Shown: piece after piece, positions 9,274 through 18,613 of the stretch
Position numbering within the stretch: the stretch's first letter is position 1
How the letters are laid out: each line of letters opens with the position of its first letter
NCBI GenBank assembly: GCA_040388605.1
Contig: JAZKBN010000012.1
Span: 1 to 64,000, forward strand
DNA from: JAZKBN01 sp040388605
Lineage (GTDB): Bacteria; Bacteroidota; Bacteroidia; Cytophagales; Flexibacteraceae
DNA: 64,000 nucleotides
Direction of reading: 5' to 3'
Position numbers and translations under genes: made by a program
The notes under the pieces: generated by a model
Database searches by the model: none
Seen by the model: the letters and a program-made list of their open reading frames with translations, nothing else
What the model was told of the DNA's origin: nothing

Positions 9274-11589
9274 TTACCTCTTTATCATTTTTGCCTGCAT
9301 GGGCGAATTTCCTGAAAAAGCCCTGATGGTATAAATGCCTGCCTGCATCCCGGGCGGCAATACCAGTGAGTGAGTACTGCTGCCTTGTTCTTGCGGTAAT
9401 ACTGTGATCATAATGTGCCTGCCAATGGCATCAACCAGCTCAATTTCGGCAGGTGTTTCAACATCAGTATTTATTCTTAACCTCAATATATCGCTTACAG
9501 GATTTTCAATCAGTTCAAGCCCCGGCTTTTGGTCGCCGGTGTGGTTACTGATGAAAATTTTATGGCTGTAATTGGTTTTACCATTAAAATCCTGCTGCAT
9601 TAAGCGGTAACAGGCTTTGCTCACTGCAGCTGAATCAATAAAATTATAATACTGCCGGCTGCTGCTGTTCCCGTTTCCTTTTACAAAACCAACCGTTTTA
9701 AAATCAGCCCCGTTTCCTGATTTTTGTATATAGAAGCCAAGGTTTTCTGTTTCTGAAGCAGTGGCCCATTGCAGCTCTGTAAAGTTTGGGCCGGCTTTGC
9801 AGCTGAAGCTGAGCCATGTAACCGGTAAGGGTGCAGGGTCAATTGTAAACATTTTTGCAAGTGCGGCTCCGCCACCCGGCGATGGGCTTTCCACAGTAAC
9901 CAATGCTGTGCCTACAGATGCCAATGCCGTATGCGGCACCGATGCAGTTAAACTTGAAGCAGATAAATAAGTGGTGCTTAGGTTACTTCCGTTCCACTTT
10001 ATGGTGCTGCCGTTAACAAAATCACTGCCTGTGGCGGTAATCGTCATTGCGCTTGATCCTGCAGCAATAGATGCAGGCCATATTGTTGAAAGCGAAGGTG
10101 TTGGATTTGCCGCAGCATTTATTGTAAAAGTCTGCGATGATGTTGTGCCTCCGCCCGGCGCTGCATTCGTAACCGTAACGCTCGCCGTTCCGGCCGATGC
10201 AATATTTGCGGCAGGTACTGCTGCCGTAACCTGAGTGGCAGATACGTAAGTTGTAGTTAAAGCTGTACCGTTCCACTTTACAACTGAGCCGGAATAGAAA
10301 TTAGAGCCTGTAAGTGTGAGCGTAAAAGCCGAGCCACCTGCCGTGGCAGAAGATGGCGAAATGCTGCTTAAGCCCGGTGAAGTGTTATTAACTGTAAAAG
10401 TCTGCGCCGATGTTGTCCCCCCGCCCGGCGTGGCATTCGTAACCGTAACGCTCGCCGTTCCGGCCGATGCAATGTTAGCGGAAGGTACCGCTGCTGTAAC
10501 CTGCGTGGCAGATACGTAAGTTGTTGTTAAAGCTGTTCCGTTCCACTTTGCAACTGTGCCGGAATAGAAATTTGTACCGTTCAGTGTTAGTGTAAAAGCA
10601 GCGCCGCCTGCAGTTGCAGATGATGGCGAAATACCGCTTAAGGCGGGTACCGGGTTATTCACTGAAAATGAGCTTGTTTCAGAATTGCCACCATCAGGAT
10701 TAGTAACGCTTATATCTTCAGAGTTTGCCAAAAGCAGGTTTGCAAACGGAACCAGCGCCGTAAGCTGCGTACTGCTTGTGTATGCGGTAAGCAATGGTAT
10801 GCCGTTCCAGTTAATGGTTGCGCCGTTCACAAAAAAGAGCCCGTTTACTGTAATAGTAAAGCTGCCGCTCCCGGCTGTAGCGGCCGTAGGCGTAAATGAT
10901 GTAACAATAGGGTAAGGGGTTACTTTTACATTGCCTATACCTGAATTTCCGCCGTTTGTGTTGCCGGGGTTAGATAACCTGATGAAAATGTAATCACCGT
11001 CTGCAACATCGGCAGTAACAGCCGTAGGCGTTTTTGAGAGCGCTATAGGTATGCCAATGCCGCAGGTTAGGCATCCTACCCCAAAAGTGGCATCGCTGCC
11101 GCTGAAATTGCTGAAAGTGCCGGGGCTTGCGCTGCTGTTTATATTGTATTGCATGGTATTTACCTGTCCGCCGATGCCGCTGTTATAGTTATACGCTGTA
11201 TAGCTGAGCGTAAAGCCTTTTATGGTTTGTCCGCTGTTGTTTTTCAGATACCATGTTGCCGTTGCACCCCTGGAGGTGCCTGTTCCGCTGAAAGATATGG
11301 AACTGCCGGCATTACCATACCAGCCGCCCGTAGTTCCGGGCGCGTTTCCGCGCCAGTTTGAACCTGCTGCAGCGCTTAAAAGCCAGCCCGAGGGTACATC
11401 TGCCAATGTGGATGTTCCGCCCGAAGGCACAGTACCTGACTGAAAAGAAGAGGCCGGGAAGGTTTCTGTTACTGCTGTGTTGGTAATGCTTCTTGCAGTT
11501 TGCGCTGTTCCTTCACTAATGGGCAGGCTCGCCAAAACACAAACCGAAATAAACAGGTGATTAAACAATTTTACACTCATAAAACTCAA
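9274..11589 (-). CDS. Secreted IPT/TIG-repeat protein with T9SS sorting domain
   Basis: A 771-residue extracellular or surface protein. It has an N-terminal signal peptide (hydrophobic LFISVCVLASLPIS, cleavage near GTAQ), a beta-rich region (about 40-220), four IPT/TIG immunoglobulin-like repeats of about 90 residues (about 223-585; each with SPSSATAGG and KWNGTALTT), the Bacteroidota fibronectin-like module starting PLPVTWLSFSC (about 586-680) and a C-terminal T9SS type A sorting domain (about 690-771, LIENPVSDILRL to GIYTIRAFSG). The signal peptide leads to the periplasm by Sec; the C-terminal domain sends the protein through T9SS. Repeats 2 and 3 are nearly identical at DNA level. An alternative start is the Met at residue 4. 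Ligand unknown; adhesion is a guess. Confidence 0.9.
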   Translation of the reverse strand: MSFMSVKLFNHLFISVCVLASLPISEGTAQTARSITNTAVTETFPASSFQSGTVPSGGTSTLADVPSGWLLSAAAGSNWRGNAPGTTGGWYGNAGSSISFSGTGTSRGATATWYLKNNSGQTIKGFTLSYTAYNYNSGIGGQVNTMQYNINSSASPGTFSNFSGSDATFGVGCLTCGIGIPIALSKTPTAVTADVADGDYIFIRLSNPGNTNGGNSGIGNVKVTPYPIVTSFTPTAATAGSGSFTITVNGLFFVNGATINWNGIPLLTAYTSSTQLTALVPFANLLLANSEDISVTNPDGGNSETSSFSVNNPVPALSGISPSSATAGGAAFTLTLNGTNFYSGTVAKWNGTALTTTYVSATQVTAAVPSANIASAGTASVTVTNATPGGGTTSAQTFTVNNTSPGLSSISPSSATAGGSAFTLTLTGSNFYSGSVVKWNGTALTTTYVSATQVTAAVPAANIASAGTASVTVTNAAPGGGTTSSQTFTINAAANPTPSLSTIWPASIAAGSSAMTITATGSDFVNGSTIKWNGSNLSTTYLSASSLTASVPHTALASVGTALVTVESPSPGGGAALAKMFTIDPAPLPVTWLSFSCKAGPNFTELQWATASETENLGFYIQKSGNGADFKTVGFVKGNGNSSSRQYYNFIDSAAVSKACYRLMQQDFNGKTNYSHKIFISNHTGDQKPGLELIENPVSDILRLRINTDVETPAEIELVDAIGRHIMITVLPQEQGSSTHSLVLPPGMQAGIYTIRAFSGNSPMQAKMIKR
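10126..10665 (-). repeat. Two tandem 270-bp coding repeats (IPT units)
   Basis: Units of 270 bp (10126-10395 and 10396-10665) are highly alike over their length, for example sharing GCATTCGTAACCGTAACGCT and GGCAGATACGTAAGTTGT. Each encodes one 90-residue IPT domain. The other two IPT domains of the gene are far more diverged, which points to a recent duplication or gene conversion of one unit. Confidence 0.85.
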
Positions 11590-12135
11590 TATTTAATCGC
11601 AATCACAATATGTTATTGCTTGTAATTTTAAAATTCATATAATCAATAAGCTGGAGCCGGCAATTGCTATTGACACTGCAAAGTTAGGGCAATATATTCT
11701 ACATAAATTACCCGTATCATTTAAAAACTTACATGAAATACATTTTATTATTCGAATAATAATATAAATAAAGCACACTTTCAGCCATCCTATTCAATAA
11801 TTAACAGCCGGTGATGCATAATTTCAGGTACAAATGCCGGATGCAGAACATTTTAAAAATAAACTACAAACGGATAAAACCCGTATAAAGGCAATAAAAA
11901 GCGGGTATTATGCCTTTTTAAAGTACATAAAATTAGTAAACCAAGTAGAAATACGCATATCTGTTGAAACAGTTATTGAATATTACTTTTCCATTACAAC
12001 TTTCTGTAGATATTATTGGCTATACTCGCATGCTTTTACACCATTTAAGCGTTAATAATTTTAGTTTTCATTTGTATTTCCCTGTATTTTGCCTCCCGTT
12101 AATAAACCGTATTTCATTCCTATAAAATTAATCCG
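11590..12135. other. 546-bp AT-rich spacer between divergent genes
   Basis: Separates the T9SS protein gene (minus) from the VOC gene (plus). It holds the likely -7 box of the T9SS gene (11679-11686). A 73-codon frame at 11834-12055 is lysine- and aromatic-rich without family resemblance, and I do not call it a gene. Confidence 0.5.
11679..11686 (-). promoter_or_regulatory. Likely -7 box TAACTTTG of the T9SS protein gene
   Basis: On the minus strand the octamer reads TAACTTTG followed by CAG, matching TAnnTTTG. No good -33 TTTG is seen at the usual distance. It lies about 90 nt before the start codon at 11589. Confidence 0.45.
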
Positions 12136-12621
12136 ATGCCAATTAACATACCCAAAATTTCGACCCAGCTTTGTTTTGAGAGTAATGCTGAAGATGCTGC
12201 CAATTTCTATACTTCGATTTTTAAAGACTCCGAAATATTGGCTACATACCGATACGGTGAAAACGAACCGGGCGCACCGGGTTCTGTTTGCTACGTCATT
12301 TTTCGTATAGCAGGACAGGAATTTTTTGCAGTGAACGGGGGCCCGAGCTTTAAATTCAGCCAGGGCATTTCACTTTACGTTAACTGCGATACACAGGATG
12401 AAATAGATGAACTATGGGAAAAACTCTCTGAAGGCGGCCAGGTACAGGCTTGCGGATGGCTTGTGGATAAATTTGGTGTATCGTGGCAAATTGAAGCCGG
12501 CATTGTTTGGGATATGCTGAAAGATACCGGTACAGACGGAGCACGACGTGCTTTGCAGGCTGTTTGGAGCATGACCAAAATAGATATTGAAACTATAAAG
12601 CGTGCCTATGCCGGCGCATAG
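12136..12621 (+). CDS. VOC family protein, PhnB-like
   Basis: A 161-residue protein of the vicinal oxygen chelate superfamily, PhnB/'3-demethylubiquinone methyltransferase-like' group, despite that name not a methyltransferase. It shows ISTQLCFESNAEDAANFYTSIF at the start, the mid-strand GQEFFAVNGGPSFKFSQGIS, and CGWLVDKFGVSWQI, the usual order of the two beta-alpha-beta-beta-beta units. Function in the cell is unknown for this group. It stands alone upstream of gyrB on the same strand, 231 bp apart. The start ATG matches the family N-terminus. Confidence 0.88.
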   Translation: MPINIPKISTQLCFESNAEDAANFYTSIFKDSEILATYRYGENEPGAPGSVCYVIFRIAGQEFFAVNGGPSFKFSQGISLYVNCDTQDEIDELWEKLSEGGQVQACGWLVDKFGVSWQIEAGIVWDMLKDTGTDGARRALQAVWSMTKIDIETIKRAYAGA

Positions 12622-12794
12622 GCTTGGTTTGATTATATGCTTAAACCGGCTGCCCGGAGAATGCAAACCTGATAATTAAATTATAGCGCCCGGGAAAAAG
12701 GGCAGCTTAAAAAAGGGTTTAAAAAGGTTGTAAATACCTGCCTTTTTCATACATTTTAAGTACTTAACAGGGGGCAAAATCCGTTAAAAATGCT

Positions 12795-12802
12795 TATTTT
12801 TG
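12795..12802 (+). promoter_or_regulatory. Likely -7 box TATTTTTG of gyrB
   Basis: Octamer matches TAnnTTTG and is followed by CAT. It lies 50 nt before the GTG start. A TTAACAG element at 12764-12770 is the nearest upstream candidate, but at more than the usual 19-nt distance. Confidence 0.45.
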
Positions 12803-12852
12803 CATTGCAATTCGCGTTTTACCCTATTGCTGATTATTCCCCCGTTCAATAA

Positions 12853-14796
12853 GTGGCAGAAAATAAAGACAACTATTCAGCAGACAATATTCAGGTGCTG
12901 GAAGGGCTTGAGGCGGTACGTAAGCGCCCGGCTATGTACATTGGTGATATTGGTATAAAAGGCCTTCACCACCTTGTCTGGGAAGTGGTTGATAACTCCA
13001 TTGATGAAGCGCTTGCAGGTTACTGCGATACCATTCATGTGAGTATTAACGCCGACAACAGCATAAGCGTAGCCGATAACGGCCGCGGCATTCCTACCGG
13101 GATCATGAGCAAGGGAGGCAGAAGCGCCCTTGAAGTGGTTATGACCGTTCTGCACGCCGGCGGCAAGTTCGATAAAGACACATACAAAGTATCGGGCGGT
13201 TTGCACGGTGTTGGTGTAAGCTGCGTTAACGCGCTCAGCACCCACCTGCGCGCAACCGTTCGCAACGAAGGTAAAATATTCATGCAGGAGTTCTCCTGCG
13301 GCGCGCCGCTCTACCCCGGTAAAGTTGTGGGCGAAAGTACCGAAACCGGCACTACCATAGACTTTACACCGGATGCCAGTATATTTACCACAACCGAATA
13401 CAAGTACGAAACCGTTGCCAACCGTCTCCGTGAGCTAAGCTTCCTGAACCGGGGCATCCGCATATACCTGAAAGATATGCGCGACCTCAACGAAAACGGT
13501 GAGCCCCGTTCCGATGAATTTTTCTCAGAAGGAGGCCTGCGCGAGTTTGCCCTGTACATGGATGCCACCCGCGAGAAGCTCATTCCTGAGCCAATTTACA
13601 TGGAAGGCGACAAAGGCGGCATTCCCGTTGAAGTAGCTATGCTTTACAACACCTCGTACACCGAGAACGTGGTAAGCTATGTAAACAACATCAACACAAT
13701 AGAAGGCGGTACGCACGTTGCCGGTTTCCGCAGGGCGCTTACCCGTACCTTAAAATCTTATGCCGATAAATCAGGCTTGCTTGAAAAAGCAAAAATTGAA
13801 ATTACCGGCGACGATTTCCGCGAAGGCTTAACTGCTGTAATCAGCGTAAAAGTGCAGGAGCCCCAGTTCGAAGGCCAAACCAAAACAAAGCTCGGAAACA
13901 GCGATGTAATGGGCGCTGTAGATACCTGCGTATCAGATATGCTGAACGTTTACCTTGAAGAGCATCCGCGCGAGGCGCGCGTGATTGTGAACAAGGTAAT
14001 TCTGGCAGCCCAGGCACGCCACGCAGCCCGCAAGGCACGCGAAATGGTTCAGCGTAAAAACGTACTCACCGGCAGCGGCCTGCCCGGCAAGCTTGCCGAC
14101 TGCTCAGATTCTGACCCGGCAGTGTGCGAGCTTTACCTGGTCGAAGGTGATTCGGCGGGAGGCTCTGCCAAGCAGGGACGCAACCGCGCATTCCAGGCAA
14201 TTCTACCGCTCAGGGGTAAAATTCTGAATGTGGAAAAAGCCCAGGAGCACCGCATTTACGACAGCGAGGAAATTCGCAACATTATTACCGCCATGGGTGT
14301 AAGCTTCGGCACTGCCGACGACAGCAAAGCACTCAACCTTGATAAGCTTCGCTACCATAAGGTAATAATTATGACCGATGCCGACGTGGACGGCAGCCAC
14401 ATTCGTACGCTCATACTTACCTTCTTCTTCCGTTACATGCGTAACGTGATAGATAACGGGTACCTGTTTATAGCGCAACCCCCGCTTTACCTCGTTAAAA
14501 AAGGCAAAGAAGAACGTTATGTATGGACCGAGGAGCAACGCGCCGCCGCTGTAACCGAGCTTGGTAACGGCAAGGAAGATAACGTTGGCGTTCAGCGCTA
14601 TAAAGGCCTGGGTGAAATGAACCCTGAGCAGCTTTGGCATACCACCATGGATCCGGAGTTCCGCACCCTGAAAATTGTAACCATTGAATCTGCCGCCGAG
14701 GCAGATCACCTGTTCAGCATGCTTATGGGCGATGAAGTAGCTCCCCGCCGCGATTTCATAGAGAAAAACGCTAAGTACGCCCGTATAGATATCTAG
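12853..14796 (+). CDS. gyrB: DNA gyrase subunit B
   Basis: ATPase subunit of DNA gyrase, which introduces negative supercoils together with GyrA (not in this window). The 647-residue length fits Bacteroidota GyrB. Visible landmarks: QVLEGLEAVRKRPAMYIG at the N-terminus, ATP-binding VDNSIDEALAGYC and DNGRGIP, the GGLHGVG loop, TOPRIM motif VEGDSAGGSAKQGR, the metal-binding DADVDGSHIRTL, and the C-terminal QRYKGLGEMN. The start is GTG at 12853; the preceding codons do not extend the family N-terminus. The gene is followed by a strong terminator and appears to be transcribed alone. Confidence 0.97.
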   Translation: MAENKDNYSADNIQVLEGLEAVRKRPAMYIGDIGIKGLHHLVWEVVDNSIDEALAGYCDTIHVSINADNSISVADNGRGIPTGIMSKGGRSALEVVMTVLHAGGKFDKDTYKVSGGLHGVGVSCVNALSTHLRATVRNEGKIFMQEFSCGAPLYPGKVVGESTETGTTIDFTPDASIFTTTEYKYETVANRLRELSFLNRGIRIYLKDMRDLNENGEPRSDEFFSEGGLREFALYMDATREKLIPEPIYMEGDKGGIPVEVAMLYNTSYTENVVSYVNNINTIEGGTHVAGFRRALTRTLKSYADKSGLLEKAKIEITGDDFREGLTAVISVKVQEPQFEGQTKTKLGNSDVMGAVDTCVSDMLNVYLEEHPREARVIVNKVILAAQARHAARKAREMVQRKNVLTGSGLPGKLADCSDSDPAVCELYLVEGDSAGGSAKQGRNRAFQAILPLRGKILNVEKAQEHRIYDSEEIRNIITAMGVSFGTADDSKALNLDKLRYHKVIIMTDADVDGSHIRTLILTFFFRYMRNVIDNGYLFIAQPPLYLVKKGKEERYVWTEEQRAAAVTELGNGKEDNVGVQRYKGLGEMNPEQLWHTTMDPEFRTLKIVTIESAAEADHLFSMLMGDEVAPRRDFIEKNAKYARIDI

Positions 14797-14821
14797 TATT
14801 CCTCCTGTGTAAGGGTGATTC

Positions 14822-14856
14822 AAACCTCCGTAAGCCATAGCTTGCGGAGGTTTTTT
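14822..14856 (+). terminator. Rho-independent terminator of gyrB
   Basis: Stem AAACCTCCGTAAGC pairs with GCTTGCGGAGGTTT (one G-U pair) around a four-base loop, then TTTTT. Confidence 0.92.
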
Positions 14857-14955
14857 ATTGTAGCCTGCGCTGATGATTCCGGAGCTAAAAAAGCAGGTAT
14901 ATTGTACGAATGCAAAGCCTTATCGCTTACTTTGCGGAAATAAAGAAAAGAGAAC

Positions 14956-15864
14956 GTGCAATCTATACCCTTATTAACCCCTGCCCCCTGGCCCGATTAT
15001 GAACTTTTAGATTCAGGAGGCTACGAAAAACTGGAGCGTTTCGGTAAATACGTAACCACCCGCCCCGAGCCTCAGGCAGTTTGGCCTAAGCTGATGAGCG
15101 AAGAAGAGTGGGAAAACCAAAGCCATGCCATTTTCAGGAAAGATAAAGGTGATGCAGAAAAAGGCCGCTGGATGACCCGCGAATCCATGCCCGATAACTG
15201 GTATATAGGCCGCCAGAGTAAAGGGCTTGATCTGCGGTTTAAGCTCAGCCTGAGCTCATTTAAGCATGTAGGCCTTTTCCCGGAACAGGCAGTTAACTGG
15301 GATTATATTGCAGCGCATCTTGCTGAGCGCAAAGCAGCTAACCCGAATGCTGCCATGCCAAAGGTCTTAAACCTTTTTGCATATACCGGCGGGGCCAGCC
15401 TTGCCGCAAAGGCCCTTGGCGCCGATGTGGTTCACGTTGATTCGGTAAAGCAGGTGCTTAGCTGGGGAAAAGAGAATATGCTCGCATCGGGCCTCGACGG
15501 TATCCGCTGGCTGCCCGAAGATGCCATGAAATTTGTTAAGCGCGAAGAGCGAAGGGGAACAAAGTACCAGGGCCTGATACTTGATCCGCCTGCATACGGG
15601 CGCGGCCCCGAAGGTGAAAAATGGCAGCTCGAAGACCAGATTTTCGAGATGCTGCAGCACTGCGCCAACATTATTGACCCGGATGATCACTTTTTTATAA
15701 TCAACCTTTACTCACTCGGATTCTCTGCCTTAATACTTGAGAACCTGATGAAAGCCGCCTTCGGAGACGGCCGTGCAGAGGAATGCGGGGAATTGTACCT
15801 GCCGGATTCAGGTGGCAGGAAATTGCCCTTAGGTACTTATTACAGGTTCAGGAAGGTAAAGTAA
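14956..15864 (+). CDS. SAM-dependent methyltransferase, RlmI/RlmK-like
   Basis: A 302-residue class I methyltransferase of the group related to 23S rRNA m5C methyltransferase RlmI and RlmKL C-terminal domain. The Rossmann core begins about residue 135 with motif I NLFAYTGGASLAA, followed by VVHVDSVKQVLSWGKEN (acidic residue binding the SAM ribose) and the catalytic-site motif LDPPAYGRG. It lacks a PUA domain, and the N-terminal 120 residues are a beta-rich extension typical of this Bacteroidota/alphaproteobacterial family. An rRNA base is the probable substrate; which one is unknown. The start codon is GTG at 14956. Confidence 0.88.
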   Translation: MQSIPLLTPAPWPDYELLDSGGYEKLERFGKYVTTRPEPQAVWPKLMSEEEWENQSHAIFRKDKGDAEKGRWMTRESMPDNWYIGRQSKGLDLRFKLSLSSFKHVGLFPEQAVNWDYIAAHLAERKAANPNAAMPKVLNLFAYTGGASLAAKALGADVVHVDSVKQVLSWGKENMLASGLDGIRWLPEDAMKFVKREERRGTKYQGLILDPPAYGRGPEGEKWQLEDQIFEMLQHCANIIDPDDHFFIINLYSLGFSALILENLMKAAFGDGRAEECGELYLPDSGGRKLPLGTYYRFRKVK

Positions 15865-15977
15865 TGGCCTTATTGCCTAAATTTCTTAGCTTATCCGGAA
15901 ACCAGCCTGCTAAGCAGGTATTTGAATAAGCTTATTTCTTTATTGGATCCTCACATTAAAAAAATCAGAATGAGAAC

Positions 15978-16559
15978 TCAATTCCTCCTGTTCAGCTCGT
16001 CCCTGATTTTGGCTGCCTTCTCGTAATCTTCATTGTTGAGCGCATCTTCAAGCATCTGGTTGAGCTGCTCGGCATTGGTATCTTTCAGGCTTTCGGCCCA
16101 GCTTTTCTTTTTGTTGCTTTGCTTCGGCTTGTCTTCGGCTTCATCATCACCGGTGAGCACTATACCTGCTTCACTGAGTATGTTCTCATAAGTGTATATA
16201 GAAACGTCAAAACGGAGGCCTATTGCAATTGCATCGGATGGGCGGGCGTCCACCTCGAAGGTATCAATACCATCGGAGCAGATAATCTTGGCAAAAAACA
16301 CACCTTCCCTGAGCTCGCTGATTACAATTTCTTCAACATAAAACTTGAATAAAGTGGCGAAGGTTTTGAACAAATCATGGGTCATTGGCCTGTTCGGAGA
16401 AATTTTCTCCATTTCAATGGCTATGGCCTGCGCTTCGAACATCCCGATAATTATAGGAAGCCTCCTGTTTCCGGTTTCTTCGCCAAGCACCAGGGCAAAG
16501 CTCCCGGCTTGGTTTTGGCTTGAAGATAAGCCGAGTATTTCGAGTTTTATTTTTGTCAC
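15978..16559 (-). CDS. Bifunctional nuclease family protein (DUF151) with UVR motif
   Basis: The first 135 residues form the DUF151/BFN domain (KIKLEILGLSSSQ, then GNRRLPIIIGMFEAQAIA, and VDARPSDAIAIGLR), named after a plant protein with RNase and DNase activity. After a charged linker, residues about 160-193 form a UvrB/UvrC-type helical hairpin (NQMLEDALNNEDYEKAAKIR). This two-part layout is standard in Bacteroidota; the bacterial role is not known. The start chosen is GTG at 16559, which gives the family N-terminus; an ATG at 16583 would add eight residues. It converges on the methyltransferase gene and lies downstream of the etf genes, beyond their terminator. Confidence 0.88.
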   Translation of the reverse strand: MTKIKLEILGLSSSQNQAGSFALVLGEETGNRRLPIIIGMFEAQAIAIEMEKISPNRPMTHDLFKTFATLFKFYVEEIVISELREGVFFAKIICSDGIDTFEVDARPSDAIAIGLRFDVSIYTYENILSEAGIVLTGDDEAEDKPKQSNKKKSWAESLKDTNAEQLNQMLEDALNNEDYEKAAKIRDELNRRN

Positions 16560-16713
16560 AGCAGAAAACGAGGCAAGCCACATGGCCGCACCCGGACACG
16601 AAATTAAAGCGATTTTTTAAACTGCACTAACACCCAAGCCATAATGAGCCCTGCACAGCGGTATTTATTTTCGAGCAGGCCGAAAACAGGCGTTTTTTAG
16701 GGTAATGGCAAGC

Positions 16714-16753
16714 AAAACCCCGGCCAAATGCAGAATTGAACGGGCCGGGGTTT
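16714..16753 (-). terminator. Terminator downstream of etfA
   Basis: Stem AAACCCCGGCC with GGCCGGGGTTT around a 17-base loop; on the minus strand it is followed by TTGCTTG, a modest T-run. It closes the etfB-etfA unit. Confidence 0.75.
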
Positions 16754-16762
16754 CAGGCTTTC

Positions 16763-17734
16763 TTACTTTGCTGCTTTGAAAGCGGCCGTAAGCTTAGGTA
16801 CAATTTCGAAAGCGTTACCTACAATGCCGTAATCGGCGGCTTTAAAAATGGGCGCTTCAGGGTCGGAGTTTATGGCCACAATTACCTTGCTCGATGAAAT
16901 GCCGGCAACGTGCTGTATTGCACCTGATATACCAATGGCAATATACAGGTTGGGACTCACCTTAATACCTGTTTGCCCAACGTGCTCATGGTGCGGCCTC
17001 CAGTTAAGGTCAGAAACAGGCTTACTGCAGGCTGTGGCGGCGCCTAGCGTTTTGGCAAGGTCTTCAATCATTCCCCAATTTTCGGGGCCTTTAAGGCCTC
17101 GTCCGCCGCTTACTACTATTTCAGCTTCGGGCAGTAATACATCGCCTGTGGCTTTCTCTGTGCTTATATGCTTCAGTACAAAATCAGTATCGCTGAAGTT
17201 AACGGCAAGTGCCTGCACCGATGCGGTTTTACCGGCACTTGCAGATGCCTCGACAGCATTTTTCTTCATGGTAATTACCTTCACATCACCGCTTACCTCG
17301 GTAAAGCTGAATGCCTTGCCGGTGTAAATGCTGCGTTTTGCAGTTAAGGTGCTGCCTGATATTTCAGGAACGGCAACCACGTTTGTAGCTAAGCCTGCTT
17401 TTAAACGGGCGGCAAGGCCGGGTGCAACCGCATCTGTTAAAGATGATATGGCGAACACAACCAGTTTGGAGCCTTCCTGCTGAACAGCCTGCTGCAATAT
17501 GCTTATCACAGGTTTGCCGGATAGTGTAGCCAGACGGCTGTCGCTTACCTTAAGTACCTTAGAAGCACCGTAGGCGCCAAGGCCTGCCAGTGTATTTTCA
17601 TCGGCATCACCGGCCGATACGGCAGTTAATTCGGTTCCGGTGGCTTGGGCAAGCGCAAAGGCGCAGCTTACAGCTTCCAGGCTCGATTTTCTGATGGCTC
17701 CTTCTTCGCTCTCAATGAACACGAGTACGGACAT
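16763..17734 (-). CDS. etfA: Electron transfer flavoprotein subunit alpha
   Basis: FAD-binding subunit of the soluble electron carrier that takes electrons from acyl-CoA and other dehydrogenases to the quinone pool. The 323-residue protein has an N-terminal alpha/beta domain and the conserved C-terminal FAD domain (about 200-320) with SGGRGLKGPENW, VSDLNWRPHHEHVGQTG, LYIAIGISGAIQHVAG and INSDPEAPIFKAADYGIVG, all signatures of EtfA. It follows etfB on the same strand by 48 bp, the usual etfB-etfA order. No ETF-quinone oxidoreductase or acyl-CoA dehydrogenase gene is in the window. Confidence 0.97.
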   Translation of the reverse strand: MSVLVFIESEEGAIRKSSLEAVSCAFALAQATGTELTAVSAGDADENTLAGLGAYGASKVLKVSDSRLATLSGKPVISILQQAVQQEGSKLVVFAISSLTDAVAPGLAARLKAGLATNVVAVPEISGSTLTAKRSIYTGKAFSFTEVSGDVKVITMKKNAVEASASAGKTASVQALAVNFSDTDFVLKHISTEKATGDVLLPEAEIVVSGGRGLKGPENWGMIEDLAKTLGAATACSKPVSDLNWRPHHEHVGQTGIKVSPNLYIAIGISGAIQHVAGISSSKVIVAINSDPEAPIFKAADYGIVGNAFEIVPKLTAAFKAAK

Positions 17735-17782
17735 AGCAGATTTATATTTTAGTTTGTAAGTATTTCTTTTCCTGAACTTTAA

Positions 17783-18523
17783 TTAAATAACCTTCGCCTC
17801 TGTTTTCAGCAGGCGAACAAGCTCCTCCGGCTTATCTGCCGGAATAAGCTTAACACCGCTTTTGGCAGGCGGCATTTCAAAAGACTTTACTGATGTAAGC
17901 TTTTCGCCACCGGTTGGCTGTACCACCTTCAATTGCTTGGTCCTTGCCGACATAATACCGCGCATGCTTGGTATTTTCCATTCGGCAATAGGCTCCTGGC
18001 AACCGGCCACAAAGGGCAGGCTTAGCTCAATGGTTTCGTGTCCGCCTTCAATCTCGCGATCTATACGGGCAGTTGTGCCGGTTAAATCAAGCTTTTGAAC
18101 AGGGTTAACACAGGGTATGTCGAGTAATTCAGCCACCATGCCATGCACCTGTCCGCCGTTGAAATCTATGCTTTCACGACCCATTAGTATAAGGTCGTAA
18201 TTTTCAGCTTTGGCAACGGCAGCAATTTGCTCAGCCACGAACCAGGCATCGGTAGGTAGTGCGTTTATACGGATAGCGTCATCGGCCCCGGCAGCAAGCG
18301 CCTTGCGGATGGTAGGCTCGGTTTCTGCTTCGCCTACATTAAGGGCAGTAAGGGTGGTGCCGGGAGTGGCGTCTTTAAGCTCAATGCCCCGTGCAAGCGC
18401 ATAATCATCATACGGACCAATAATAAACTGTACACCGCTTGTGTTAAAACGGGTGTTATTGTCGGTAAAAGTTATTCTTGTGGTGGTATCGGGAACGTGC
18501 GTAATGCAGACCAGTATCTTCAT
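17783..18523 (-). CDS. etfB: Electron transfer flavoprotein subunit beta
   Basis: AMP-binding partner of EtfA, 246 residues, the normal length. It shows MKILVCITHVPDTTTRI at the start, LNVGEAETEPTIRKALAAGADDAIRI, the segment LILMGRESIDFNGGQVHGMVAELLDIP (split here over the AMP-binding loop and the recognition region) and the C-terminal loop PSMRGIMSARTKQL. It is first in the etfB-etfA unit and has a clear -7 box at 18572-18579. It is divergent from the TPR gene at 18706. Confidence 0.97.
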   Translation of the reverse strand: MKILVCITHVPDTTTRITFTDNNTRFNTSGVQFIIGPYDDYALARGIELKDATPGTTLTALNVGEAETEPTIRKALAAGADDAIRINALPTDAWFVAEQIAAVAKAENYDLILMGRESIDFNGGQVHGMVAELLDIPCVNPVQKLDLTGTTARIDREIEGGHETIELSLPFVAGCQEPIAEWKIPSMRGIMSARTKQLKVVQPTGGEKLTSVKSFEMPPAKSGVKLIPADKPEELVRLLKTEAKVI

Positions 18524-18571
18524 ATAGTTAAATTCGAACCTTTCCTAATTGCCCTGTGGCTAATTGTGGCT

Positions 18572-18579
18572 CAAAATTA
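18572..18579 (-). promoter_or_regulatory. Likely -7 box TAATTTTG of etfBA
   Basis: On the minus strand the octamer reads TAATTTTG, matching TAnnTTTG, about 49 nt before the etfB ATG. A TTG lies further upstream at 18604-18606, at a spacing of 24 nt rather than the usual 19. Confidence 0.45.
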
Positions 18580-18613
18580 TTAAATTTTTCCGGAGGGTAA
18601 AAGCAATAAATTC

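Noticed and set aside
11834..12055. 73-codon plus-strand frame
   Set aside because: Lysine- and aromatic-rich translation of AT-rich DNA without a recognisable pattern; no partner or promoter evidence.
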